Shown here: positions 49,341-57,168 of the stretch, piece after piece
Position numbering within the stretch: the stretch's first letter is position 1
Layout: each line of letters begins with the position of its first letter
Source: Planctomycetota bacterium
GTDB taxonomy: Bacteria > Planctomycetota > J058
Direction: 5' to 3'
Assembly (NCBI GenBank): GCA_023954375.1
Contig: JAMLIC010000014.1
Span: 124,001-188,000, forward strand
DNA length: 64,000 bases
Notes under the pieces: generated by a model
The model's input: the letters and a program-made list of their open reading frames with translations, nothing else
Databases searched by the model: none
What the model was told of the DNA's origin: nothing
Made by a program: the position numbers and the translations under genes

Positions 49341-50296
49341 GCGGCCTGCGCGTCCTGGTGACGGCGGCGACCAGCTCGCTCGGGCGGGCCTTCTGCCAGG
49401 AGCTCTACGGCGACCAGCTCCGCGTCGACCACGTGTTCGCCGTCGCCCACGAGGAGGTGGTCCCCTACTACTTCCGCGACTACCACCCGGACCGCTTCAC
49501 CTACTGGAGCGCCAACCTGCTGAAGGAGCGCGCGCTCAAGGACCTGTTCCTGGCCGAGCGCTTCCGCCGGCGCGGGATCGACCAGATCGTCCACTTCGGC
49601 TTCCTGCGCACGATCAAGGCCCTGCGCCTGTCGCCCGCCGACGCGACCGAGGGCACGCGGCGCCTGCTCGAGTTCGCACAGGCGGCCAAGGTCGACCACT
49701 TCGTCTACGCCTCGGGCTGCCTGGTCTACCGCCTGCGCCCGTGGACCTCGGCCGTGATCGACGAGACGGCGGAGCTCGACTTCGACCCCGGCGCCGACGC
49801 CTGGATCAAGTCGCGCGTCGACACCGACATGGTGTGCCGCACCTTCATGGACCAGCGCGCGCCCAGGATCACCGTGCTCCGCCCCGGGCCGATCATCGGC
49901 CGCAACGTGACCTCGCACGTGAGCGACCTGCTCGACAGCTACCTGGTCACGCGGCTGGCCGGCTACGACCCGATGATGCGCCCGATCCACTCGACCGACG
50001 TCCGCCGCGCGATCCACCGCTGCCTCGACGCCCGGCCGCACGGCGTGTTCAACGTGGCCGGTCCGGACATCGCCCCGCTCTCGACCTTCTGCCGCCTCAA
50101 CGGCCGCCCGCAGGTGACGCTCCCCGGGCCGCTCCTGCGCCCGGTGAACCGCCTGCAGCGGCTGTTCGGGCTCTCGGCCTGCGACCTGTCGACCCTGCCG
50201 CGCTGGCTCATGTTCCCGTGCGTGCTGGACACGACGAAGCTCGAGGAGGCCGTCGGCCACCGCTCGACGCACCACATCAAGTTCGGCGAGGCCTGA
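49337..50296 (+). CDS. NAD-dependent epimerase/dehydratase family protein (extended SDR)
   Basis: 319 aa, GTG start. The nucleotide-binding motif is 'VLVTAATSSLGRAFCQEL' (TxxxxxxG variant of TGxxGxxG). 'VHFGFLR', 'VYASGCLVYRLRP' and 'AWIKSRVDTDMVCR' occupy the positions of the Asn, Ser and YxxxK motifs; the canonical Tyr of YxxxK is Trp/Ile here ('DAWIKSRVD'), so catalytic activity is uncertain. 'VLRPGPIIGRNV' and 'HSTDVRRAIHRCLD' are typical of the extended-SDR substrate half. Coupled to the acyltransferase, it may act in glycolipid or phospholipid head-group metabolism or serve as a regulator. Confidence 0.82.
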   Translation: MSGLRVLVTAATSSLGRAFCQELYGDQLRVDHVFAVAHEEVVPYYFRDYHPDRFTYWSANLLKERALKDLFLAERFRRRGIDQIVHFGFLRTIKALRLSPADATEGTRRLLEFAQAAKVDHFVYASGCLVYRLRPWTSAVIDETAELDFDPGADAWIKSRVDTDMVCRTFMDQRAPRITVLRPGPIIGRNVTSHVSDLLDSYLVTRLAGYDPMMRPIHSTDVRRAIHRCLDARPHGVFNVAGPDIAPLSTFCRLNGRPQVTLPGPLLRPVNRLQRLFGLSACDLSTLPRWLMFPCVLDTTKLEEAVGHRSTHHIKFGEA

Positions 50297-50399
50297 CCGC
50301 CCGGCGCCCCCTCCATTGGCCCAGCGACCCGCGGGGAGGTGGCCCCTGCGCCGGGGGCGGCCCCGGCGTAGAAGGGGAGCGACGGCCGGAGGTGCGCCG

Positions 50400-51419
50400 A
50401 TGAAGACCCTGATCGTCGGCGCCGGCGCGCTGGGCGGCCTCATCGCGGCCCGCCTGGTGGCGGCCGGGGGCCCGGTGTGGCTGGCGGTCCGCACGCCCGA
50501 GGCGGCGGCCGCCCTGCGGACGACCGGCCTGCAGGCGACGGGCGTCGGCGGCGCGGTGCGCGTCGCGGCCCCGCCGGCGGCCCCCGTCGACGCCTACGGC
50601 CCCGCCGACGGCTTCGAGCTGATCGTCCTCGCCACCAAGGCGCGCGAGGCGCTCGACGTGGCGCCGCGGCTCGCGCGGCTGCTGGCCCCCGGGGGCGCGC
50701 TCCTCCCGATCCAGAACGGGGGCGTCTCGCCGCTGCTCGCCGACCGCCTCGGCGACGACGTCGTGCTCGGCGGCCTGTCGAACCTCGGCGCCACGCTGCT
50801 CGCGCCGGGCGCCGTCGAGCAGCGCAACGCCGGGCACCTGCTGGTGGGCGCGCCTGGCGGCGGGCCGAGCGCGCGGGCCGGGCGGGTCCGCGACTGGCTG
50901 GGGCCCGCCGTCGAGGTCCGGGTGACCGAGGACCTGCCCGGGGCCGTGTGGTCGAAGCTGCTGCTCAACTGCTCGGTGACGACGATCGGCGCCGTCGCCG
51001 GGCGGACGATGCGCGAGTACCTCGACGCGCCGGGGGGCCGCGCGCTCTTCGAGCGGGCCTACGACGAGGCCCTCGCGGTCGCGCTGGCCAGCGGCGCCCG
51101 CCCGGCGCGCATGCTCGTCGACCCGCTCCCGCCGGGGTGGCGGGGGCGGTGCGCCCCGGGCCCGGCGCACGAGGCCTGGCTCGCCGAGGTGCTCGCCGCC
51201 TACGGCGACCTGAGGCCCTCCATGCTCCAGGACCTCGAGCGCGGCCGCCCGACGGAGATCGACGTCATCAACGGCCACGTGGTCGAGGTCGGCCGACGCC
51301 TGGGCGTGCCGACCCCGGCCAACGCGGCGATCGTGGACGCCGTGCGCGCCCTCGAGCGCGGCGAGGGCGCGCCCGACCCCGCGCTCCTCGCCGGGGTCCT
51401 GGCGCGGGCGGTCACCTGA
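50400..51419 (+). CDS. Ketopantoate reductase family protein
   Basis: 339 aa; ATG at 50400 with GGAGGT upstream. N-terminal Rossmann motif 'LIVGAGALGGLIAARL' and 'LIVLATKAREAL', the Lys/Asn block 'GAVWSKLLLNCSVTTIGAV' and the C-terminal 'RGRPTEIDVINGHVVEVGRRLGVPTPANAAIVDAV' are those of PanE/ApbA. The enzyme reduces 2-dehydropantoate to pantoate with NADPH on the way to CoA. The family also has members acting on other 2-oxo acids, and no pan genes are adjacent, so I leave the symbol blank. It overlaps the convergent patatin gene by eight bases. Confidence 0.88.
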   Translation: MKTLIVGAGALGGLIAARLVAAGGPVWLAVRTPEAAAALRTTGLQATGVGGAVRVAAPPAAPVDAYGPADGFELIVLATKAREALDVAPRLARLLAPGGALLPIQNGGVSPLLADRLGDDVVLGGLSNLGATLLAPGAVEQRNAGHLLVGAPGGGPSARAGRVRDWLGPAVEVRVTEDLPGAVWSKLLLNCSVTTIGAVAGRTMREYLDAPGGRALFERAYDEALAVALASGARPARMLVDPLPPGWRGRCAPGPAHEAWLAEVLAAYGDLRPSMLQDLERGRPTEIDVINGHVVEVGRRLGVPTPANAAIVDAVRALERGEGAPDPALLAGVLARAVT

Positions 51420-52638
51420 GCTCGTCGAGGAGGCGCTCGAACGCGTCCGACCGGTCGAGGAGCTCGCCCGCCGCCGCGATCAGCTCCTCGACCACCGCGG
51501 GCTTCAGGCCGAAGGTCGTCGCGACCGAGAGCAGGCGCTCGCGCCGCTCGAGGTCGGGCAGGTCGGCGAGGTCGACCTCGATCACGTGGACCCGCGGGCC
51601 GTTCACGTTGTCCGACGCCGCGCCCCCGTTGCGCCGGGCGAGGTCGATGAGGAGCTCCCCCTGGTCGTCGGCGCGGCCGTCGATCGCGGCGCTCAGCCCC
51701 CAGGAGAGGACGTCGATCGCCCCCGGCGCCCGCGCGGACCCGCCCATCTCGTCGGGGGGCCGGTTCCTCGCGTTGACGACGATGAACACGAGCGTCTCGA
51801 CCTTCCCCGCCTCGACGAGGCCGCGCACGACGCCGCGCCGGTAGGCCTCCAGGACGTAGCCGAGCCCCAGGTTGTCGACCAGGCCGCCGTCGACGAGGTG
51901 CACGTAGCGCAGGGCGTCGGCCGTGAAGTCGCGGAAGGCGACCGGCGTGAGGAGGACGGGGAAGGCCGACGACGCGGCGACGGCGCGCGCGACCGGGACG
52001 CGCGAGAGCGACGAGCCGAGCGCGTCGAAGCGGTCCTGGGTGAACTCGAAGCGCGTCCCCTGGGCGAGGTCGGTGGCGTTCAGGACGACGAAGGGGCGCC
52101 CGCGCCGCTGCAGGTCCGCGTAGGTGCGGCCGCGGAAGATCGTGTCGGTGTAGAGCTCCGCCGCCAGGTCGCTCCGGTTGAACCAGGGCGAGCAGATGCG
52201 CACGAAGTTGTAGGGGCAGAGCGTCCCCCGCCACAAGGTCTCCATGCCGAGGTCGCGCACGAGGACGCGCTCGCGGAACTCGTCCAGGAAGGCCTGCACC
52301 CCGAACACGCCCAGGTAGGCGGCCGGGAAGGCGCCCCCCGACGCCGCGGAGATGATGTCCACCTCGTCGAGGAGCGTCTTTCGCCCGCCGGCGATCGGGG
52401 TCGTGGCCAGCCGCTGCACGACGCCGTAGGCCAGGGCGCCGGCGCGGACGCCGCCCCCGGAGAAGCTCACGCACACCAGCACGGAGTCGGTGTTGGCGAC
52501 GTCGGCGCGCAGGTTGTCGAACCTGTAGCCCATGCGCGCCGGGTACGGCGGCGGGAGCGCGTGGTTCTCGGGGAAGTGGGCGCACCCGACCACCGCGACG
52601 ACGGCGATGCCGAGGGCGAGTCCGGTCGAGCGTCGCAC
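51412..52638 (-). CDS. Patatin-like phospholipase, lipoprotein
   Basis: 408 aa from the GTG at 52638, which gives a lipoprotein signal 'LALGIAVVAVVGC' (Cys19); a longer start at 52737 would bury it. The patatin oxyanion loop is 'SFSGGGVRAGALAYG' (about 58-72), the nucleophile Ser100 lies in 'IISAASGGAFPAAYLG', and the catalytic Asp in 'LVDGGLVDNLGLGYVL'. These enzymes release fatty acids from phospholipids and can act on host or competitor membranes. Being lipid-anchored outside the cytoplasm it may remodel the envelope. The family is common in intracellular and predatory bacteria. No partner gene is evident. Confidence 0.87.
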   Translation of the reverse strand: MRRSTGLALGIAVVAVVGCAHFPENHALPPPYPARMGYRFDNLRADVANTDSVLVCVSFSGGGVRAGALAYGVVQRLATTPIAGGRKTLLDEVDIISAASGGAFPAAYLGVFGVQAFLDEFRERVLVRDLGMETLWRGTLCPYNFVRICSPWFNRSDLAAELYTDTIFRGRTYADLQRRGRPFVVLNATDLAQGTRFEFTQDRFDALGSSLSRVPVARAVAASSAFPVLLTPVAFRDFTADALRYVHLVDGGLVDNLGLGYVLEAYRRGVVRGLVEAGKVETLVFIVVNARNRPPDEMGGSARAPGAIDVLSWGLSAAIDGRADDQGELLIDLARRNGGAASDNVNGPRVHVIEVDLADLPDLERRERLLSVATTFGLKPAVVEELIAAAGELLDRSDAFERLLDELR

Positions 52639-52706
52639 GCCCGCACTCTGCCACGGCGCGCCGGCAGGGGCGAGTGGCCCCGGGCCGCGCGACGGCGCCT
52701 CCGTGA

Positions 52707-52955
52707 CCGGCCCGGTCCACCCGCGGACGCCTGGCACGCACCGTCCAGCGCGACGGCACCTTCCGGGCGAACCTGCCGCGCACCGCCGAGCGCGGCCGCC
52801 GCGTCCAGCTCGTCGCGGTGACCGACGAGGGCCACCTCGCCGGGGCGAACGACCTCGAGGTCCGCGAACCGACCGCCGCGCCGCCCCTCCCGCCGCCGGC
52901 GCCCGGCCGCACGCGCGGGCTCGTGGGCGCGCTCGACGACGCCGGCCGCCGCTGA
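52707..52955 (+). pseudogene. Remnant of a C-terminal Ig-like/beta domain gene
   Basis: The frame from 52707 (after an in-frame stop at 52704-52706) to the TGA at 52953-52955 reads as real protein: 'GRLARTVQRDGTFRANLP', 'RGRRVQLVAVTDEGHLAG', 'ANDLEVREP', then a Pro-rich tail. There is no ATG, GTG or TTG near its beginning. It looks like the 3' end of an exported beta-domain gene whose front was lost by deletion. Alternatively it is translated from an unusual start such as CTG at 52731. It lies in the gap upstream of the divergent patatin gene. Confidence 0.42.
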
Positions 52956-52962
52956 CGGCGTC

Positions 52963-53277
52963 CTACGCGGAGGCGCCCCGCAGGGCCACCACCTCCGCGG
53001 CCACGGCCTCCCCGAGGAGGCGCGCGACGCCCGCCACGACCGCCGGGTCGTCCAGCGCCCAGCCGGCCTCGGGCTCCTCCTCGTAGACCTCCATGTGGCC
53101 CGACGAGAAGCACCAGCCCCGGCGGACCTCGACGCGCCCGGCCGTCACCTCGAGCGCACGATGGGGGCGGCCGAGGACCCCGTGCCGGGCGACCGCCGGG
53201 ATGTCGGCCGGGTCGTGGTCCACGTGGAGCCAGCGCGGAGGCCGGCCGTCCTCGTCGATGCGGCGGAGCAAGCTCAC
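52963..53277 (-). CDS. Hypothetical 104-aa protein
   Basis: The frame from the GTG at 53277 gives 'LLRRIDEDGRPPRWLHVDHDPADIPAVARHGVLGRPHRALEV' with a beta/alpha pattern, then 'RRGWCFSSGHMEVYEEEPEAGWALDDPAVVAGVARLLGEAVAAEVVAL'. The frame extends further upstream, but that part is low-complexity. No known family, signal peptide or membrane segment is recognised. No good ribosome site precedes the GTG, so the start is uncertain. It is divergent from the histidine kinase gene. Confidence 0.6.
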   Translation of the reverse strand: MSLLRRIDEDGRPPRWLHVDHDPADIPAVARHGVLGRPHRALEVTAGRVEVRRGWCFSSGHMEVYEEEPEAGWALDDPAVVAGVARLLGEAVAAEVVALRGASA

Positions 53278-53374
53278 GGCGCTCAGGTTACCGCGGCGGG
53301 ACGCCGCGACGACCCCACCCCCTCCGCAGGGTGGCGATAGGATGGTGGCGCGCGGGGGCGAGCGGTAGCACGGG

Positions 53375-54790
53375 ATGAGCGACGACGGCCGCGGAGAGCT
53401 CCTCTCCTCGCTCGGGCTCTCCAGCCCGACGGCGCTGGAGGGATTCCTGGAGGCGGCGCCGGACGCGATCGTGGTCGTCGATCGCGCCGGCCGGGTCGTG
53501 ATCGTGAACCGGCTCACGGAGCGCCTGTTCGGCTACACCCGCGACGAGCTCGTCGGGCAGCCGGTGGAGCTCCTCGTGCCCGACCGCTACCGCGCGGGGC
53601 ACGTCGACGACCGGGACCGCTACTTCGCCGAGCCGCGCACGCGGCCCATGGGCGCGGGGCGCGAGCTCACCGGCCAGCGCAAGGACGGGAGCGAGTTCGC
53701 GGTCGAGATCAGCCTGAGCCCCCTGCGCACCGAGGCGGGCACGCTGGTGATCAGCATCATCCGCGACACGACCGAGCAGCGGCAGGCGGAGGCCCGGTTC
53801 CGCGGGCTGCTCGAGTCCGCCCCCGACGGCATGATCGTGGTCGACCGCGCCGGGCGGATCGTGATCGTGAACGGCCAGACCGAGCGGCTCTTCGGCTACG
53901 CGCGCGAGGAGCTGATCGGGCAGCCGATCGAGGTCCTGGTGCCGGACCGCTACCAGGAGGCCCACGTCGCGCACCGCGACGGCTACTTCGCCGCGCCCAA
54001 GACGCGCCCCATGGGCGCCGGCGTGTCGTCGCTGACCGGGCGCAAGCGCGACGGGACCGAGCTCCCGGTGGAGATCAGCCTCTCCCCCATGCACGGGAGC
54101 GAGGGCCTCCTGGTCACGGCGGCGATCCGCGACATCACCGACCGCAAGCTCGTCGAGACCCGCCTCCGCTCGTCGCTGCAGGAGAAGGAGGTCCTGCTGA
54201 AGGAGATCCACCACCGGGTCAAGAACAACCTGCAGATCGTCTCGAGCATGCTCAACCTGCAGCTCGAGCAGCTCTCCGACCCCAAGGCGCTCGAGCTGTT
54301 CAAGGAGAGCCAGGCGCGGGTGCGCTCGATCGCCCTGTTCCACGAGAAGCTCTACCAGTCGCGCGACCTCGCGCGGGTCGACGTCGCCGAGTACCTGCGC
54401 GGGCTGGCGACCGGCCTCTTCGCCACCTACGGGGTGAGCCCCGAGCGGATCGCCCTGGCGATCGAGGCGGAGGACGTGCCCCTGGGGGTCGACGCCGCGA
54501 TCTCCTGCGGCCTGATCGTCAACGAGCTGGTCTCGAACGTCCTCAAGCACGCCTTCCCGGACCGCGCCGGACGGGTCCGGGTCCGGCTGCGCCGCGAGGG
54601 CGACGAGGTGGCGCTCGAGGTCGAGGACGACGGCGTCGGCATCCCCGAGGAGGTCGACCTCCGCGCCCCGGGCACGCTCGGGCTCCGGCTCGTGTGCATC
54701 CTCACCGAGCAGGTGCGCGGCCGGATCTCGCTCGACCGGCGCGGCGGCGCCCGCCTCTCGATCCGCTTCCCGGCGGGGGCGGCCGCGTGA
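53375..54790 (+). CDS. PAS-PAS histidine kinase (HisKA_2 type)
   Basis: 471 aa, no membrane segment, so cytosolic. Two PAS domains (about 20-137 and 142-258) are close copies: 'APDAIVVVDRAGRVVIVNRLTERLFGYTRDELVGQPVELLVPDRY' against 'APDGMIVVDRAGRIVIVNGQTERLFGYAREELIGQPIEVLVPDRY'. The HisKA_2 dimerisation helix has 'LKEIHHRVKNNLQIVSSMLNLQL' with the phospho-acceptor at His279 or His280, followed by the ATPase blocks 'LIVNELVSNVLKHAF', 'EDDGVGIPEE' and 'GTLGLRLVCIL'. A TAGGAT -10-like element lies at about 53338-53343. It is coupled by GTGA to the next gene; the three genes form one signalling operon. Confidence 0.93.
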   Translation: MSDDGRGELLSSLGLSSPTALEGFLEAAPDAIVVVDRAGRVVIVNRLTERLFGYTRDELVGQPVELLVPDRYRAGHVDDRDRYFAEPRTRPMGAGRELTGQRKDGSEFAVEISLSPLRTEAGTLVISIIRDTTEQRQAEARFRGLLESAPDGMIVVDRAGRIVIVNGQTERLFGYAREELIGQPIEVLVPDRYQEAHVAHRDGYFAAPKTRPMGAGVSSLTGRKRDGTELPVEISLSPMHGSEGLLVTAAIRDITDRKLVETRLRSSLQEKEVLLKEIHHRVKNNLQIVSSMLNLQLEQLSDPKALELFKESQARVRSIALFHEKLYQSRDLARVDVAEYLRGLATGLFATYGVSPERIALAIEAEDVPLGVDAAISCGLIVNELVSNVLKHAFPDRAGRVRVRLRREGDEVALEVEDDGVGIPEEVDLRAPGTLGLRLVCILTEQVRGRISLDRRGGARLSIRFPAGAAA

Positions 54791-56787
54791 GCGCGCCGCG
54801 GCGGGTGTTCATCGTCGAGGACCAGCGGCTGATCGCCGCGGACCTGGCCAGCACGCTCCGGCGGCTCGGCTACGAGGTCGTCGGCAGCGCCGCCTCGGGG
54901 GAGGAGGCGGTCGAGGGGGCCGTCCGCACGCGCCCTGAGCTGGTCCTCATGGACATCCGCCTGGAGGGGCCCATGGACGGGATCGAGGCCGCGGGCGAGC
55001 TCCGCCGGCGCCTCGACGTCCCGATCGTCTACCTCACGGCCTACGCCGACGAGGAGACGATCCTCCGGGCCAAGCTCACCGGCCCCTTCGGCTACGTGGT
55101 GAAGCCGTTCAACGAGCGCGAGCTCCGGGCCGGGATCGAGGTCGCCCTCTACCGGCACGAGACCGAGCGCCTCCTGGCCGAGGAGCGGGCGCAGCGGGCG
55201 GCCGCCGAGGAGTTCCGCCTGCTCGTGCAGAGCGTCCAGGACCACGCGATCATCCGCCTCGACGCCGACGGGCGCGTGGCCTCCTGGAACGCCGGCGCCG
55301 AGCGCATCACCGGCTACCCGGCCGACGAGGCCCTCGGGCGGCACGTCGAGCTCTTCTACACGCCCGAGGACGTCGCGGCGGGGCGCCCCCGGACGAACCT
55401 CGAGCGCGCCGCGCGCGAGGGGCGGGCGGAGGGCGAGGGCTGGCGCGTGCGGCGCGACGGCGCGCGCTTCTGGGCGAACGCCACGCTCACGCCCCTGCGC
55501 GACCCGGACGGGCGGCTGCGCGGGTTCGCCAAGGTCACGCGCGACCTGACGGAGCGCCGGCGCGGCGAGGCGCACCGCGCGCTCCTCGACCAGGTCACGG
55601 TCGCGCTGGCGAGCTCGCTCGACGCGGACGAGGGGCTCCGCCGCGCGGCGCGGCTCCTCGCGCCGGGCCTGGGCGACTGGTGCGTGGTGCACCTCACCGA
55701 CGACGAGGGGCGCCTCGCGCGCACGATCGCGGCGCACGCCGACGCCGCGCGCGCGGCCGAGGTCGAGGCGGCGGGCGGCGGCTGGGAGCCGGCCGGCCCC
55801 GGGCCCGCCCGCGCGCTCGTCACCGGCCGGCCGGAGCGCCAGCCGGCCGGCGCGCCGGAGGGGCCGGCGGCGCTGCCCGGGCTCCCGGCGGCGGCGTTCG
55901 TCTCCCTCCCGGTCGCCCTGCGCGGCCGCGCCTACGGCGCGCTCACCCTGGCGCGCGAGGGCGCGGCGGGCCCCTTCGACGACGAGGAGCTCGCGCTGGC
56001 CGAGGAGGTCGCCCGGCGCGCGGGGCTGGCCCTCGACAACGCGCGCCTCTACCGCGAGGCGCAGGAGGCGATCCGCGCCCGCGACGAGTTCCTGCAGGTC
56101 GCGTCGCACGAGCTCAAGACGCCGCTCACGCCGCTCCTCCTGCAGCTCGACTCGCTGGCGCTGGCCCTGCGGAAGGCCAACGGGCTCGGCGAGCGCCTCT
56201 CCTCGAAGGTCGACGTGGCCACCCGCCAGACGGTCCGGCTGAACCGGCTCGTGGACAGCCTCCTCGACGTGTCGCGGATCACCGGCGGTCGCCTGGAGCT
56301 GCTGCCGGAGGAGGTCGACCTGGCGGCGGTCGTCCGCGACGTGGTCCAGCGGTTCCAGCCGGAGGCGCGGCGCGTCGGGTGCGACCTGGTCGTCCGCGCC
56401 CCGGCGCCCGTCGTGGGCTGGTGGGACCGCCTGCGGCTGGAGCAGGTCGCGTGCAACCTGCTGTCGAACGCGCTCAAGTACGGCGCCGGCGGGCCGGTCG
56501 AGGTCGAGGTGGTCGAGGCGGCGGCGGGCGTCGCGCGCCTCGCGGTCGCGGACCGCGGGATCGGGATCGACGAGGAGGGCCAGCGGCGGATCTTCAGCCG
56601 CTTCGAGCGGGCCGCGTCGGTGCGGCACTACGGCGGCCTCGGCCTCGGGCTGTTCATCACGCGCCGCATCGTCGAGGAGCACGGGGGCACGATCACGGTC
56701 CGCAGCCGCCCCGGCGAGGGGGCGACGTTCACGGTGGAGCTCCCGGTCCGCGCCCTCGAGGGCGCCTGCCCCGGGCCCGCGCCGTGA
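54787..56787 (+). CDS. Hybrid receiver-PAS-GAF-histidine kinase
   Basis: 666 aa, GTG start overlapping the previous stop. An N-terminal receiver (1-125) has Asp56 in 'LVLMDIRLEGPMDG' and 'VIYLTAY...YVVKPF' type blocks of the methanogen/PAS-linked receiver class. A PAS domain (about 138-258) and a GAF-like sensor (about 265-420) follow, then a HisKA domain with 'FLQVASHELKTPLTPLL' (His about 441) and an ATPase domain ('NLLSNALKYG', 'DRGIGIDEEGQ', 'GGLGLGLFITRRIVEEHGG'). The front receiver can accept phosphate from the PAS-PAS kinase, so the two kinases may act in series. No membrane segment. Confidence 0.93.
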   Translation: MSAPRRVFIVEDQRLIAADLASTLRRLGYEVVGSAASGEEAVEGAVRTRPELVLMDIRLEGPMDGIEAAGELRRRLDVPIVYLTAYADEETILRAKLTGPFGYVVKPFNERELRAGIEVALYRHETERLLAEERAQRAAAEEFRLLVQSVQDHAIIRLDADGRVASWNAGAERITGYPADEALGRHVELFYTPEDVAAGRPRTNLERAAREGRAEGEGWRVRRDGARFWANATLTPLRDPDGRLRGFAKVTRDLTERRRGEAHRALLDQVTVALASSLDADEGLRRAARLLAPGLGDWCVVHLTDDEGRLARTIAAHADAARAAEVEAAGGGWEPAGPGPARALVTGRPERQPAGAPEGPAALPGLPAAAFVSLPVALRGRAYGALTLAREGAAGPFDDEELALAEEVARRAGLALDNARLYREAQEAIRARDEFLQVASHELKTPLTPLLLQLDSLALALRKANGLGERLSSKVDVATRQTVRLNRLVDSLLDVSRITGGRLELLPEEVDLAAVVRDVVQRFQPEARRVGCDLVVRAPAPVVGWWDRLRLEQVACNLLSNALKYGAGGPVEVEVVEAAAGVARLAVADRGIGIDEEGQRRIFSRFERAASVRHYGGLGLGLFITRRIVEEHGGTITVRSRPGEGATFTVELPVRALEGACPGPAP

Positions 56788-57161
56788 GCCCCGCCCGCCC
56801 CACGATCCTCCTCGTCGACGACGACGTCGACGTGCGCGCCACCCTGGCCGAGGCGCTCGACGAGCTCGGCTTCCGGCCGCTCGAGGCCGAGCACGGCGCG
56901 GCGGCGCTGCGCCTGCTCCGCGACGGCGCCCGCCCCGACGCGGTCCTGCTCGACCTCATGATGCCGGTCATGGACGGCTGGGCGCTGCGCACGCACCTCC
57001 TCGCCGACCCGGCGCTGGCCTCGATCCCGGTGGTGGTCTTCACCGCGCACGGCGTGACGCCCGAGGCCGCCGCCTCGCTGCGAGCCGACGCGCTGCTGCG
57101 CAAGCCCGTCGGGCTGCAGGAGCTCCTCGACGCCCTCGCGCGCGTGCTGGCGCGCCCGTGA
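56784..57161 (+). CDS. Single-domain response regulator
   Basis: 125 aa, GTG start coupled by GTGA. It is only a receiver: 'ILLVDDDVDVRATLAEAL', phospho-acceptor Asp57 in 'DAVLLDLMMPVMDGW', 'VVVFTAHG' and 'ALLRKPVGLQELL'. There is no output domain, so it acts by protein contact or relays phosphate, most likely from the hybrid kinase. It ends seven bases before the stop of the convergent Tim44-like gene. Confidence 0.92.
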   Translation: MSPARPTILLVDDDVDVRATLAEALDELGFRPLEAEHGAAALRLLRDGARPDAVLLDLMMPVMDGWALRTHLLADPALASIPVVVFTAHGVTPEAAASLRADALLRKPVGLQELLDALARVLARP

Positions 57162-57168
57162 GGCGCGG

